From positions 186,001-250,000 of the forward strand of contig JANEZZ010002707.1 in assembly GCA_026122225.1 (NCBI GenBank): a DNA stretch of 64,000 nucleotides, given 5' to 3'. Below are positions 10,905 to 20,283 of this stretch, in pieces (the first letter of the stretch is position 1; each line of letters starts with the position of its first letter). A model generated the notes under the pieces. The model did not search any database and was not told the origin of the DNA. It saw nothing but the letters and a program-made list of their open reading frames with translations. Source of the DNA: Heloderma charlesbogerti. Taxonomy: Eukaryota > Chordata > Lepidosauria > Squamata > Helodermatidae. The position numbers and the translations under genes are program-made.

Positions 10905-10983
10905 CTGGCCACTATGAGAAACAGGATACTACATTAGATGCGCCTTCGTCTGATCCAGCAGGGGTTCTTCTTATGTTCACAGC
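10905..10983 (+). mobile_element. LINE/SINE 3' fragment
   Basis: GAGAAACAGGATACTACATT followed by CTGATCCAGCAGGGGTTCTT is a tail frequently seen on squamate retroposons. A related tail occurs around 21236-21290. Too short to assign to a named family. Confidence 0.4.
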
Positions 10984-11424
10984 CTGAATAAGATCTGATT
11001 ACAGATTGTAGGAATGTGGTCCAATGCAATTAAAAATAGAAAAATAATTATTAGCACCCCCCTTCTTTATCTATTGCCAGAAAAGGATTGTTTACTTCAC
11101 TGGGCTATTGAAATCCTTAATTATGCCTTGAGGAACAGAACTAGAGAACAGCAATAGGCACTGATGATAAACTGATCTGAATAGGTGGCCTAGTGCCATA
11201 TTACTGAGCCAAAATTACTGCTCTGTAATCATTGCAGCTCTGATTCCCAAAGGGAAAAATGCTGAATAGCCAAGCTGGGGTGCTGGAGGAATTCAGAGCA
11301 CTGAGAGATTTCTGTCACTAGTCAAAGGAACATTTGGTAAAGCATGTCTCTTGCCTGCACTATAGATTTTGATCCAGATCTGCTCATGCAAATTCTGCAA
11401 ATGCTTTTTCCATTCTGACACCTT
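10984..11424. other. No recognised feature
   Basis: AT-rich sequence up to the TSD of the Sauria-type SINE. Nothing recognised. Confidence 0.5.
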
Positions 11425-11437
11425 CAGACTAGCAATA

Positions 11438-11781
11438 AAAAAAAAAAGGTAAAGGTGTCCCCAACTAGTTGTGTCCGACTCTAGGGTGCAGTGCTCATCC
11501 CCGTTTCTAAGCCGAAGAGCCAGTGCTGTCCGAAGACGATTCTGTGGCCATGTGGCTGGCATGACTGAACACCGAGGTGCACGGAACGCTGTTACCTTTC
11601 CCGCTGAGGCGGTACCTATTTATCTACTTGCAATTTCTTGCTTTCGAACTGCTAGGTTGGCAGAAGCTGGGACTGAAGACGGGAGCTCACTCTGTCACGC
11701 AGCACTCGGGTCTTGAACTGCTGACCTGCTGACCTTCCAGTCTGCAGTTCAGCGTCTTAACCACTAAGCCATCGCGGCCCC
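11438..11781 (-). mobile_element. Sauria-type SINE with BovB-like 3' tail
   Basis: Read on the minus strand it begins GGGGGCCGCGATGGCTTAGT (tRNA-like A box), has GTTCAAGACCC (B box), and ends TAGAGTCGGACACAACTAG, a stretch followed by A/T-rich sequence and a poly-A run (poly-T on the minus strand's complement). The tail is very like the BovB 3' end (GAGTCGGACACGACTGAACG), consistent with the known mobilisation of Sauria SINEs by BovB. A perfect 13-bp TSD, CAGACTAGCAATA, flanks it at 11425-11437 and 11782-11794. The perfect TSD suggests a fairly recent insertion. Confidence 0.9.
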
Positions 11782-11794
11782 CAGACTAGCAATA

Positions 11795-12313
11795 CCACAC
11801 TCTTAAAACAGATGCAAAAACAGGTGCAACAAAGCCCTTCCTATTAATACTAATTTATGTTCTTTAGATAGTTTTAAATATCAGTGGACTTGGAGGAAGA
11901 AGAGATTGACCTGAATCTTTAGATAGGGCCAATTAACACACAGCCTGGTATCTGGTTTTGTTTATCTGGGGTCAGAAAAATAAACAGAATAGAGATGGAA
12001 ATCACAGAAATGCAACTGTATTGTGCAGGTTCCGGCACATAACTAACTGAATGAGTGAGAGTTGGTACAGAGACCAAAAAAGAGAGAGAAAAAAGATCTC
12101 AAGGGGGATCTATTCATGTTGTGGCTCAAAACCCACCATAGCTCTTCTGTACACAAATAAGGCAGTCTTGCCAACAGATCCACAAGAATTAACTAGCCTT
12201 CACGCCCAAATGTACTTGCACTGGTAGTTTCTGGCCTAAAAGGAAAAAGATCTTGTTTTTATTACGTTTCCCTGCCTCGTCACCTGGAAGCAGTTCTTAT
12301 TCACCAAAGGCTA
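11795..12313. other. No recognised feature
   Basis: Sequence between the Sauria-type SINE and the young BovB. No repeat or exon recognised. Confidence 0.5.
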
Positions 12314-12388
12314 CTCAGCAACCCCCCTTCATGGATCACTGCCTTGTTGTGGCGAAGGGGCTTGCGTAACTCAGTGAAGCCATAAGCT

Positions 12389-15352
12389 ATGCCGTGCAGG
12401 GCCACCCAAGATGGACAGGTCATGGCAGAGAGTTCTGACAAAATGTGGTCCACTGGAGAAGGAAATGGCAACCCACTCCAGTATTCTTGCCAAGAAAACC
12501 CCATGGAAAGTATCACAAGGCTAAAAGATATGACGCCGGAAGATGAGCCCCTCAGGTCGGAAGGTGTCCAATATGCTACTGGGGAAGAGCAGAGGGTATT
12601 TCCAAGTAGCGCCAGAAAGAGTGAAGCGGCTGGGCCAAACCCGAAAGGACACTCAGCTGTGGATGTGTCTGGTGGTGAAAAGAAAATCCGATGCTGTAAA
12701 GAACAATATTGTTTAGGAACCTGGAATGTCAGATCAATGAATCAAGGCAAGCTGGAGGTGGTCAAACATGAGATGGCAAGATTGAACATCGACATCTTAG
12801 GAATCAGCGAACTAAAATGGACAGGCATGGGCGAATTTAATTCAGGTGACCATCATATCTACTATTGTGGGCAAGAATCCCTTAGAAGAAATGGAGTAGC
12901 ACTCATAGTCAACAAAAGGGTGGGAAAAGCAGTACTGGGGTACAATCTTAAAAATGATAGAATGATCTCAGTACGAATCCAAGGCAAACCATTCAACATC
13001 ACCGTAATTCAAGTCTATGCCCCAACCACTGAGGCCGAAGAAGCTGAGGTTGATCGGTTCTATGAAGACCTACAACACCTTCTAGAACTAACACCAAAAA
13101 AAGATGTCCTCTTCATCATAGGGGATTGGAATGCTAAAGTAGGAAGTCAAGAAATCACCGGGATAACAGGCAGGCATGGCCTTGGTGTACAAAATGAAGC
13201 AGGACAAAAGCTAATAGAGTTTTGCCAAGAGAACATGCTGATCATAGCAAACACTCTTTTCCAACAGCACAAGAGGCGACTCTACACATGGACATCACCA
13301 GATGGTCAATATCGAAATCAGATTGATTATGTCCTTTGCAGCCAAAGATGGAGAAGCTCCATACAGTCAGTAAAAACAAGACCTGGAGCTGACTGTGGCT
13401 CAGATCATGAGCTGCTTCTTGCAAAATTTCGGCTTAAATTGAAGAACGTCGGGAAAACCACTAAACCGTTCAGGTATGACCTAAATCATATCCCTGATGA
13501 ATATACAGTGGAGGTGAGGAATAGATTTCAGGGATTAGACCTGATAGACAGAGTGCCTGAGGAACTATGGACGGAGGTCCGTAACATTGTTCAGGAGGCA
13601 GCAACTCAATCCATCCCAAAGAAAAAGAAATGCAAGAAAGCAAAGTGGCTGTCTGATGAGGCTTTACAAGTAGCTGAGGAAAGAAGGGAAGTGAAAAGCA
13701 AGGGAGAAAGGGGAAGATATACCCAACTGAATGCAGAGTTCCAGAGAATAGCAAGGAGAGACAAGAAGGCCTTCTTAAATGAACAATGCAAAGAAATCGA
13801 GGAAAACAACAGAATGGGAAAGACTAGAGATCTCTTCAAGAAAATTGGAGATCTCAAGGGAACGTTTTGTGCAAAGACGGGCATGATAAAGGACAAAGAA
13901 GGCAGGGACCTAACAGAAGCAGATGAGATTAAGAAGAGGTGGCAAGAATACACAGAAGAACTATACAGGAAAGATCTGAATGTCCCTGATAGCCATGATA
14001 GTGCGGTCACTGAACTTGAGCCGGACATCCTCGAGAGTGAAGTCAAGTGGGCCTTAGGAAGCATTACTAACAACAAAGCTAGCGGAGATGACAGTATTCC
14101 AGCCGAGCTATTTAAAATCCTAAAAGATGATGCTGTTAAAGTGCTGCATTCAATATGCCAACAAATCTGGAACACTCAACAGTGGCCACAAGACTGGAAA
14201 AGGTCAGTTTACATTCCAATTCCAAAGAAGGGCAATGCCAAAGAGTGTTCAAACTACCGCACAATTGCGCTCATTTCACATGCCAGCAAGGTGATGCTCA
14301 AAATCCTACAAGCTAGGCTTCAGCAGTATGCGAACCGAGAACTACCGGAAGTACAAGCTGGGTTTCGAAGAGGCAGAGGAACTAGAGATCAAATCGCCAA
14401 CATTCGCTGCATCATGGAGAAAGCAAGAGAATTCCAGAAAAACATCTATTTCTGCTTCATTGACTACGCTAAAGCCTTTGATTGTGTGGATCACAACAAA
14501 CTGTGGCAAATTCTTAAAGTGATGGGAGTAGCAGACCACCTTACCTGTCTCCTGAGAAACCTGTACGAGGGTCAAGAAGCAACAGTAAGAACCAGACATG
14601 GAACAACCGATTGGTTCAAAATTGGGAAAGGAGTACGACAAGGCTGCATATTGTCACCCTGCTTATTTAACTTATATGCAGAGTACATCATGAGAAATGC
14701 CGGGTTGGATGAATCAGAGGTCGGAATTAAGATTGCTGGGAGAATTATCAATAACCTCCGATATGCAGACGATACCACCCTAATGGCAGAAAGCGAAGAG
14801 GATCTCAAGAGCCTCTTGTTGAGGGTGAAAGAGGAGAGTGCAAAAGCTGGTTTGAAACTCAACATTAAAAAAACGAAGATCATGGCATCTGGCCCCATCA
14901 CTTCCTGGCATATAGAAGGGGAAGAAATGGAAGCAGTGACAGATTTTACTTTCTTGGGCTCCAAGATCACCGCAGACGGTGACTGTAGCCATGAAATTAA
15001 AAGACGCTTGCTCCTTGGGAGGAAAGCTATGGCCAACCTAGACAGCATAGTAAGAAGTAGAGACATCACCTTGCCGACAAAGGTCCGTCTAATCAAAGCT
15101 ATGGTTTTCCCAGTAGTAATGTATGGCTGTGAGAGCTGGACTATAAGGAAGGCTGAGCGCCGAAGAATTGATGCTTTCGAACTGTGGTGCTGGAGAAGAC
15201 TCTTACAAGTCCCCTGGACTGCAAGGAGGTCCAATCAGTCCATCCTAAAGGAAATCAACCCTGACTGCTCACTGGAAGGACAAATACTGAAGCTGAAGCT
15301 CCAATATTTTGGCCACCTAATGCGAAGAGAAACTCCCTGGAAAAGACCCTGA
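12389..15352 (+). CDS. BovB endonuclease-reverse transcriptase, C-terminally frameshifted
   Basis: Open frame of 987 codons. An APE-type endonuclease (about residues 105-345) shows GTWNVRS with Asn113, ELKW with Glu141, GDWNAK with Asp246 and Asn248, and SDHE with Asp339/His340. A basic linker follows, then the RT: IPIPKKGNAKECSNYR, AGFRRGRGTRDQ, motif A FIDYAKAFDCVDH (Asp692), VRQGCILSPCLFN, and the catalytic box YADD at 792-795. The C-terminal segment carries the CW/RRLLQVPWTARR pattern. It nicks target DNA and copies its own RNA in place. Compared with the antisense copy, one A is missing in the GAGAAACTC stretch at about 15327-15335. This shifts the frame and ends the protein at 15352. 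The original frame continues without a stop to about 15531, so roughly 60 residues are lost. The start is the first long-frame ATG, and the true start could differ. Confidence 0.93.
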   Translation: MPCRATQDGQVMAESSDKMWSTGEGNGNPLQYSCQENPMESITRLKDMTPEDEPLRSEGVQYATGEEQRVFPSSARKSEAAGPNPKGHSAVDVSGGEKKIRCCKEQYCLGTWNVRSMNQGKLEVVKHEMARLNIDILGISELKWTGMGEFNSGDHHIYYCGQESLRRNGVALIVNKRVGKAVLGYNLKNDRMISVRIQGKPFNITVIQVYAPTTEAEEAEVDRFYEDLQHLLELTPKKDVLFIIGDWNAKVGSQEITGITGRHGLGVQNEAGQKLIEFCQENMLIIANTLFQQHKRRLYTWTSPDGQYRNQIDYVLCSQRWRSSIQSVKTRPGADCGSDHELLLAKFRLKLKNVGKTTKPFRYDLNHIPDEYTVEVRNRFQGLDLIDRVPEELWTEVRNIVQEAATQSIPKKKKCKKAKWLSDEALQVAEERREVKSKGERGRYTQLNAEFQRIARRDKKAFLNEQCKEIEENNRMGKTRDLFKKIGDLKGTFCAKTGMIKDKEGRDLTEADEIKKRWQEYTEELYRKDLNVPDSHDSAVTELEPDILESEVKWALGSITNNKASGDDSIPAELFKILKDDAVKVLHSICQQIWNTQQWPQDWKRSVYIPIPKKGNAKECSNYRTIALISHASKVMLKILQARLQQYANRELPEVQAGFRRGRGTRDQIANIRCIMEKAREFQKNIYFCFIDYAKAFDCVDHNKLWQILKVMGVADHLTCLLRNLYEGQEATVRTRHGTTDWFKIGKGVRQGCILSPCLFNLYAEYIMRNAGLDESEVGIKIAGRIINNLRYADDTTLMAESEEDLKSLLLRVKEESAKAGLKLNIKKTKIMASGPITSWHIEGEEMEAVTDFTFLGSKITADGDCSHEIKRRLLLGRKAMANLDSIVRSRDITLPTKVRLIKAMVFPVVMYGCESWTIRKAERRRIDAFELWCWRRLLQVPWTARRSNQSILKEINPDCSLEGQILKLKLQYFGHLMRRETPWKRP

Positions 15353-15535
15353 TGCTGGGAAAGACTGAAGGCAAAAGGAGAAGGGGACGGCAGAGGATGA
15401 GATGGCTAGATAGCATCACCGATGCAATGAATATGAACTTGAGCACGCTCCGGGAGAGAGTGCAGGACAGGAAGGCCTGGCGTGCTATGGTCCATGGGGT
15501 CACGAAGAGTCGGACACGACTGAACGACTGAACAA

Positions 15536-15550
15536 CAACAACAACAACAA
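15536..15550 (+). repeat. (ACA)n LINE tail
   Basis: Short ACA repeat that forms the 3' terminus of the BovB insertion directly before its TSD. Confidence 0.9.
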
Positions 15551-15629
15551 CTCAGCAACCCTGGAATAATAAGGATCAGTTTCCCTGTCACTTTGGGCTG
15601 AATTGTTAACCCATGTGAGTGGTCTAGAG

Positions 15630-15715
15630 CAGCTATGGCCAATGGCCTTACTGGTTGGGAATGCTGGGAATTGCAGTTCAACACATCTGGAGGGCACCAA
15701 GTTGGGAGAGGCTGT
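15630..15715. mobile_element. Foldback MITE family D, right half
   Basis: TATGGCCAATGGCC...GGGAATGCTGGGAATTGCAG followed by AACACATCTGGAGGGCACCA matches the right half of the family D consensus visible at 9864 and 56345. Confidence 0.65.
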
Positions 15716-17734
15716 CTTGTAATTCAGGAGCTCAGTTTTCACCTGCAGCAACCTCCACTATCACTGAAACTCCGAAATGTTACCTTTTGAATAGTTTTTG
15801 ATTGCCACCCCTAGAATGTGGGAGCTGCTGGCATTCTAAAAATGGCTACGTTTATATGGCTTTGGATCACTAGGGCCATTTTCAGAAGTCTTCAATTAAA
15901 CACAGTGCTGTTGATTGTATTGGGATCATGGTCTGACAAAAAAGAGAGAGCAAAGCACAGCAAAATCCAGCACTTGAATGATCCCTCAGCAAGATGAAGC
16001 TGCAATTAGTAGCTCTTCGTTCTGACACACTTTACAGCGTCACACCAAGCAAGTATGTCTTGACTGCTCTGTAAGTGGTGATTACAATCTAATTTCAGCA
16101 TCTTAAGTTCAGAGGGGATTGTTATAATAATGCACTCCAGTATCGTGGTGTGCAGGGGCTGTGGACTTCCATCCGGTTTCCTAGGATTCTTGGGACCCTT
16201 AGCTGAGCTCTCCTGTTCCTCTGAAACTGTTTTGGAGAAAAGAGATAATTGCCAGATTTTTTTTCTCCCGCCCTTAGTTTAATTACATAAACCAGATGAT
16301 GATCCTTCTACCACTACACTTGGCAGATTAGTCCATTGCCTAGAAGATTCAGCCACCTCAGTTTTATCTCTCCTCAATCCTCTTCAAGTAAGCAACCGGA
16401 CACCTCCTCCCTCTCCTCCTCTCTCAATTCCCATCCCCCTCCTCCAATGTTTACATCAACTATTAAGTGCTCCTGCCTTTTAATCCATTCTTGTTGTTCT
16501 TAATCAAATATGCTCTGGAACATATGTGTGGGGTGTGTGTTTGAATCACATTTGCTTTCACACACAAAATGTGAGCGTTTGCATATTTTAACTTTTTAAG
16601 GCCTATTTACAAAATAAATTAAATGGGGATAAATAACCATACATACTGCCTATCCCTACTGGAAATGTAAAGTGGGTTGACAGTCATTCCCTCTTCCTGC
16701 TGAACTATGGGAATTTTGGTTCTCTCAGAAGAGTTAGATTTCTAACAGAGAATTCTCAGGACCTCACCGAACTACAAATCCCAAGTCACGGGGAGGGAGA
16801 GCAATTAAACAAAAATTATCTAAACTTGTAGGGTAAACAGGGCCCTAGACTCAATTTGAGTTTTCAAGCTCTTATTCACACATTCAAGGGAACAATCAGA
16901 AGCTGAGATGAATTGAAAGACAACCAAGAATTTCTGGCAAAATCAGAGTAACATAACTTATATCTCTTTTTCCCAGATACCGCTGCACGCTTACATGGGA
17001 ATAAGCCCCATTAAGCTCGATATAATTTAGTACAAAGTAAACATGTACAAATTGGGCTAGAAATATGTAAACAATGGCAAAGTTAGCCTTGCTTGCAGAA
17101 TTCCTTCCCTGACACCCACATTGTTCCCATTTCTGTGCCAGCCAAGGATATTATTATTTTCCCAGGGTTGCTTTCAGCTCCTGTTACAGGTTTTTTTAAA
17201 AAAAAGAAAAATCAGATTCCTGGATTTGTATTATTTTGTTTTATTTTTATGTAAACCAACCTGGAAACATAGCTGAAAATTATAAATATAAAATTCTGTA
17301 AGTCAATAAATAAATATTTCCGGTACAAAAGCGGGTAAAGTGCAGAAACACAGCTGTGAAAAATCAAAATGCTCAGATAAGAGATATGGCTGAAACACTA
17401 TCTGTATAAAGTGGCTGTCTCAGGGTGATGATTCCAACAGCAGAAACAGGTCTCTGGGCACGAAACTAGATCTTGGATCAAATCAGGCTTGGTTCACACG
17501 CGCATATTTATTGCTTCAAAAGTGTAGCATCTAGCTTTGACTTTCATGTGTGAAGAGGCCAGCACCAGATATAATACCAGGGCCTGTTCCAGATGGAGTT
17601 TCCCCTCCCCACCCCACAAGATACTTTCCTCACAGGGCCATCTACCATCAACTGCCCTGTGGGAAGGATTTCAGGAGAGAAAGAGAAGGAGGGAGGGAGG
17701 GAGGTCAGCTGGAAGCAGCAGGCCCAGTGAGGAA
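15716..17734. other. Mostly anonymous sequence
   Basis: No gene or RNA recognised. A fragment around 16985-17050 (TTACATGGGAATAAGCCCCA) belongs to the same short repeat as 40285-40373. A small G+A run, GGAGGGAGGGAGG, sits near 17690. The rest shows no structure I can name. Confidence 0.5.
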
Positions 17735-17872
17735 AGTACCCTCATGACATTTTATATGTTAATATTGCTTACTGTGATTTTATTAATATATTTCAATGTC
17801 ATTTGTAAGCTGCCTTGGAAGCATCTGTATCATGAAAGAGGATATAAATAATTGTAATAAATAAATAATAAA
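17735..17872 (+). mobile_element. L2-type LINE 3' tail
   Basis: ACTGTGATTTTATTAATATA, then GTAAGCTGCCTTGGAAGC, and an end of AATTGTAATAAATAAATAAT. This is the usual GTAA-GC(T/C)GCC...(AATAAAT)n 3' end of L2-like elements. No coding part. Confidence 0.55.
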
Positions 17873-18004
17873 TGCCACAGGGAGAACTGTTATTGCTTCA
17901 TATCACCTCACATAGTTTCATACTTCCAGCTGCCAAACATCAAGTATACAGAAATCAAGTTATGAGCATGAATGGGTGAATCGGTTCTCCGACCTTGCCA
18001 AAAT

Positions 18005-18095
18005 GGACTCATAAAATCATAGAGCAGAATCACAGAACAGTAGGGTTGGAAGGGGCCTACAAGACCACTGAGTCCAACCCCCACCAGGTAGTTCT
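18005..18095 (-). mobile_element. CR1 LINE 3' end fragment
   Basis: ATAAAATCATAGAGCAGAAT then AGGGTTGGAAGGGGCCTACA and TGAGTCCAACCCCCACCAG. This is the antisense CR1 3' end, the same as the end of the longer CR1 at 52975. Only about 90 bp are present. Confidence 0.8.
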
Positions 18096-18429
18096 GGACA
18101 AATCATTTTTCTCAAGGCTTCGCTTTTCATCTATTAAGCTACACTAGCAATGACCCAGCCTGCTGGATGGTGGAGAGGACAAATGAAACAAGGAAATGTT
18201 GTAGTTACTTGCTACAAACCTTCGGGTATGTGCAGGCAATCTGTCTAAATGAGTAATGCTAATAATAATTTTGTTCCTCTACTGCCAGGGCAGCATGCAT
18301 TTTTGGACAAGTGCTTGTTCTAACATGATCAGGAAAAGAAAGCTGGCCATGTTCATACAATTCCCATCTTCCCCATGATAGGGCAAGCTGTTCTCTAATG
18401 TTTTGCTTACTATAGATACAGCAAACAGT

Positions 18430-18809
18430 GGCCAGGTTTGGACAATCAGAGGGGGGAAAGAAGCCACCGTGCCTTCTTTTCCTCACCCCACGCATGCCAC
18501 TCATGTGACCACCATTTCCCGAAGCAGCAGCGACACAGCACGGATTATTGTGTCGTCCGAAGTGGCATAGCAGGGTGGCTTCTAAACTACCCTGCCACCC
18601 CTACAGCAAGCCATGCGTTGAGGGGTGGTTTAGAAGCCACCCGCACCGCATTGGATTTGGATGACGTGATAACCTGTGCCAGGTTTGGATGACGTGATAA
18701 CCTGCGCTGGGTAATTAGAGAAATGGCAGTCATCTACATGGCATGCAGGGGACAGGGAAATGAAGCCACGGTGGCTTCTTTTCCCCCTGTGCTTGTCCAA
18801 ACCTGGCCA
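18430..18809. mobile_element. Foldback element with GGCCAGGTTTGGACAA ends
   Basis: Left arm TGGCCAGGTTTGGACAATCA...GAAAGAAGCCACCGTG and right arm CACGGTGGCTTC...CTTGTCCAAACCTGGCCA form inverted arms of about 45 bp. Inside, GGTGGCTTCTAAACTACCC and GGTGGTTTAGAAGCCACCC form a second inverted pair. TTTGGATGACGTGATAACCT is duplicated in tandem at about 18655-18708. No TSD found and no coding capacity. Confidence 0.7.
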
Positions 18810-19084
18810 GGGTAACTAAGCAGTCATCTCTTTCCTCTCCACCTCCTTTCATGGTTGCATTCTGAATGCATTCACCTGGAATATGAGAAGAATGAAGAAC
18901 TACTAAAACTGGCCAGTTTTCAAGTGATCTGTGCCCAGTGCTACCTAATTCTTTGTCAAATGCACACAATTGTTTTTAAGATCTAGGTGGAGTGTTCTGT
19001 GAATGTGCCACCTAGTAAATGCCTTCCCATCTGCCTACCTGTATCTTATGCCTGTACCTCTGCCTCAGACTCTGAAGAGCTGCT

Positions 19085-19280
19085 GGGGGGACCACAGTTC
19101 AATGGTAAGAGCGCAATGCTTTGCATGTAGAAGGTCACCGGTTCAATCCCTGGTACCTCCAAATAAGTAGATGAGTGAGCAGGTGATGGGAAAGACCTGC
19201 CTGAGAGTCTGGAGAGCTGCTGCCTGCCAGTCGGAGTAGACAGATAGTTTTGACCTGGTATAAATCAGCTTCTTATGTTA
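19085..19280 (+). mobile_element. tRNA-derived SINE (GCATGTAGAAGGTC type)
   Basis: ACAGTTCAATGGTAAGAGCG (A box) then GGTTCAATCCCTGGTACCTC (B box), followed by GAAAGACCTGCCTGAGAGTC, GGAGAGCTGCTGCCTGCCAG and TATAAATCAGCTTCTTATGT. Antisense copies lie at 25340-25530, 40980-41150 and 55866-56068. Confidence 0.8.
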
Positions 19281-19850
19281 TTTATTTCAGAACCTTCCCT
19301 TCATTCCTCACGGCTACCAAAAATGTGTAAGAACATGAGTATTGGCAAGCCCCTTGGGGGAAAATGTGGGCCTCTGGGAAATAATTCATAGGTGGGGCTT
19401 AAACCAAAGCAGGCCCACAAAGGCTTAGCTCTGGAAGGAGGTTTGGATGATCTCAGTCCTGAGATTCAAGAAATCATAATAAAGCCAAGAACAGTGTAGA
19501 ACATATGCAGAGTGCCTTTCCCCTCATTTCTCAGTGACCACAACCAGCAATCCTCTCTCAGAGACACTGGGAGTTAGAGGGAAGGGGTCCAGCCTTGGAT
19601 TTGGAGCAGGCATGAATCCCAGGGACCTGTGTGCTTTTTTCTTCGCACTCCCACAAGTGCTCAGTCTGACCCATCAAATTTCCACAGCACAGATGTGTGC
19701 CCAGATAACTCCTAACCATCACTCTTTCATGCAGACTTCTTGTGAAGGAACCAGCTATATGCAATCCCTTCTTCTTGTCTGTGGTGGACTTCCAGAGAGT
19801 GAGAGACGAAGCAGTCCCGCAGGAGAGACTGATCCCTGGCACTCTTCGGA
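19281..19850. other. No recognised feature
   Basis: Anonymous sequence between a SINE and a MITE. The short open frames have no recognisable motif. Confidence 0.45.
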
Positions 19851-20283
19851 GGGAGCAATCCTATGGCCACTAGACAGTGTCTAGACAGCCATAGGATATC
19901 TTGTTTTCCAGGAACCAACCTTGGAGCCCGCGCTCCGAGGTCAGTTCCTGGAAAACCGACCTCCCCACACTTCCTTGCTGCCTCGGAGCGTGGAACAACT
20001 CCATCCTCCATGCTCGCAAGAGGAGTGTGGAGCAGCCAAAAAGGGGCGTGTCTAGGGGCGTTCCATGGCGGGAAGGGTAGAAATGCCTGTATGACACATC
20101 CATGTGTTATACAGCAGCTTCCTTCTCTGCTCAGCCCTCCGTAATTGGCTGTCTAGCCAAAAATGCAGGGCAGGAAGAGCACGGCAGGAACGATGCCCTC
20201 TGTGCTTCTCCTGCCCTGCTTTGGATAGGTGGTCGCCTCCGAGTTTGGAGGTGGCTGCCTATCTGGATAGGATTGCGCCCTTA
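19851..20283. mobile_element. MITE family E
   Basis: Left end GGGAGCAATCCTATGGCCAC and right end GGATAGGATTGCGCCCTTA are inverted. Next to the left end, CTAGACAGTGTCTAGACAGC is the motif also seen near the right ends of the copies at 7972 and 36721, so this copy is in the opposite orientation. Relatively GC-rich interior, no coding capacity. Confidence 0.75.

Larger units (their letters stand above)
12325..15550 (+). mobile_element. Full-length young BovB (RTE clade) LINE
   Basis: A complete BovB insertion of 3226 bp. An 11-bp perfect TSD, CTCAGCAACCC, occurs at 12314-12324 and 15551-15561. The 5' end CCCCTTCATGGATCACTGCC is shared with the other copy, and the 3' end is GACTGAACGACTGA followed by an (ACA)n tail. 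It lies antisense to MGLL. The coding frame is open across all endonuclease and RT motifs and carries a single frameshift near its end, so it looks recent. The 3' tail resembles the tail of the Sauria-type SINE 540 bp upstream. Confidence 0.97.

Noticed and set aside
13606..15234. Long minus-strand frames of 189 and 220 codons
   Set aside because: They are antisense shadows of the intact BovB coding frame. The same shadows appear for the other BovB copy at 1762-2220 and 2758-3327.
19085..19160. Functional tRNA gene suggested by the A and B boxes
   Set aside because: The cloverleaf cannot be completed, and the body continues into a SINE that occurs several times in the window.
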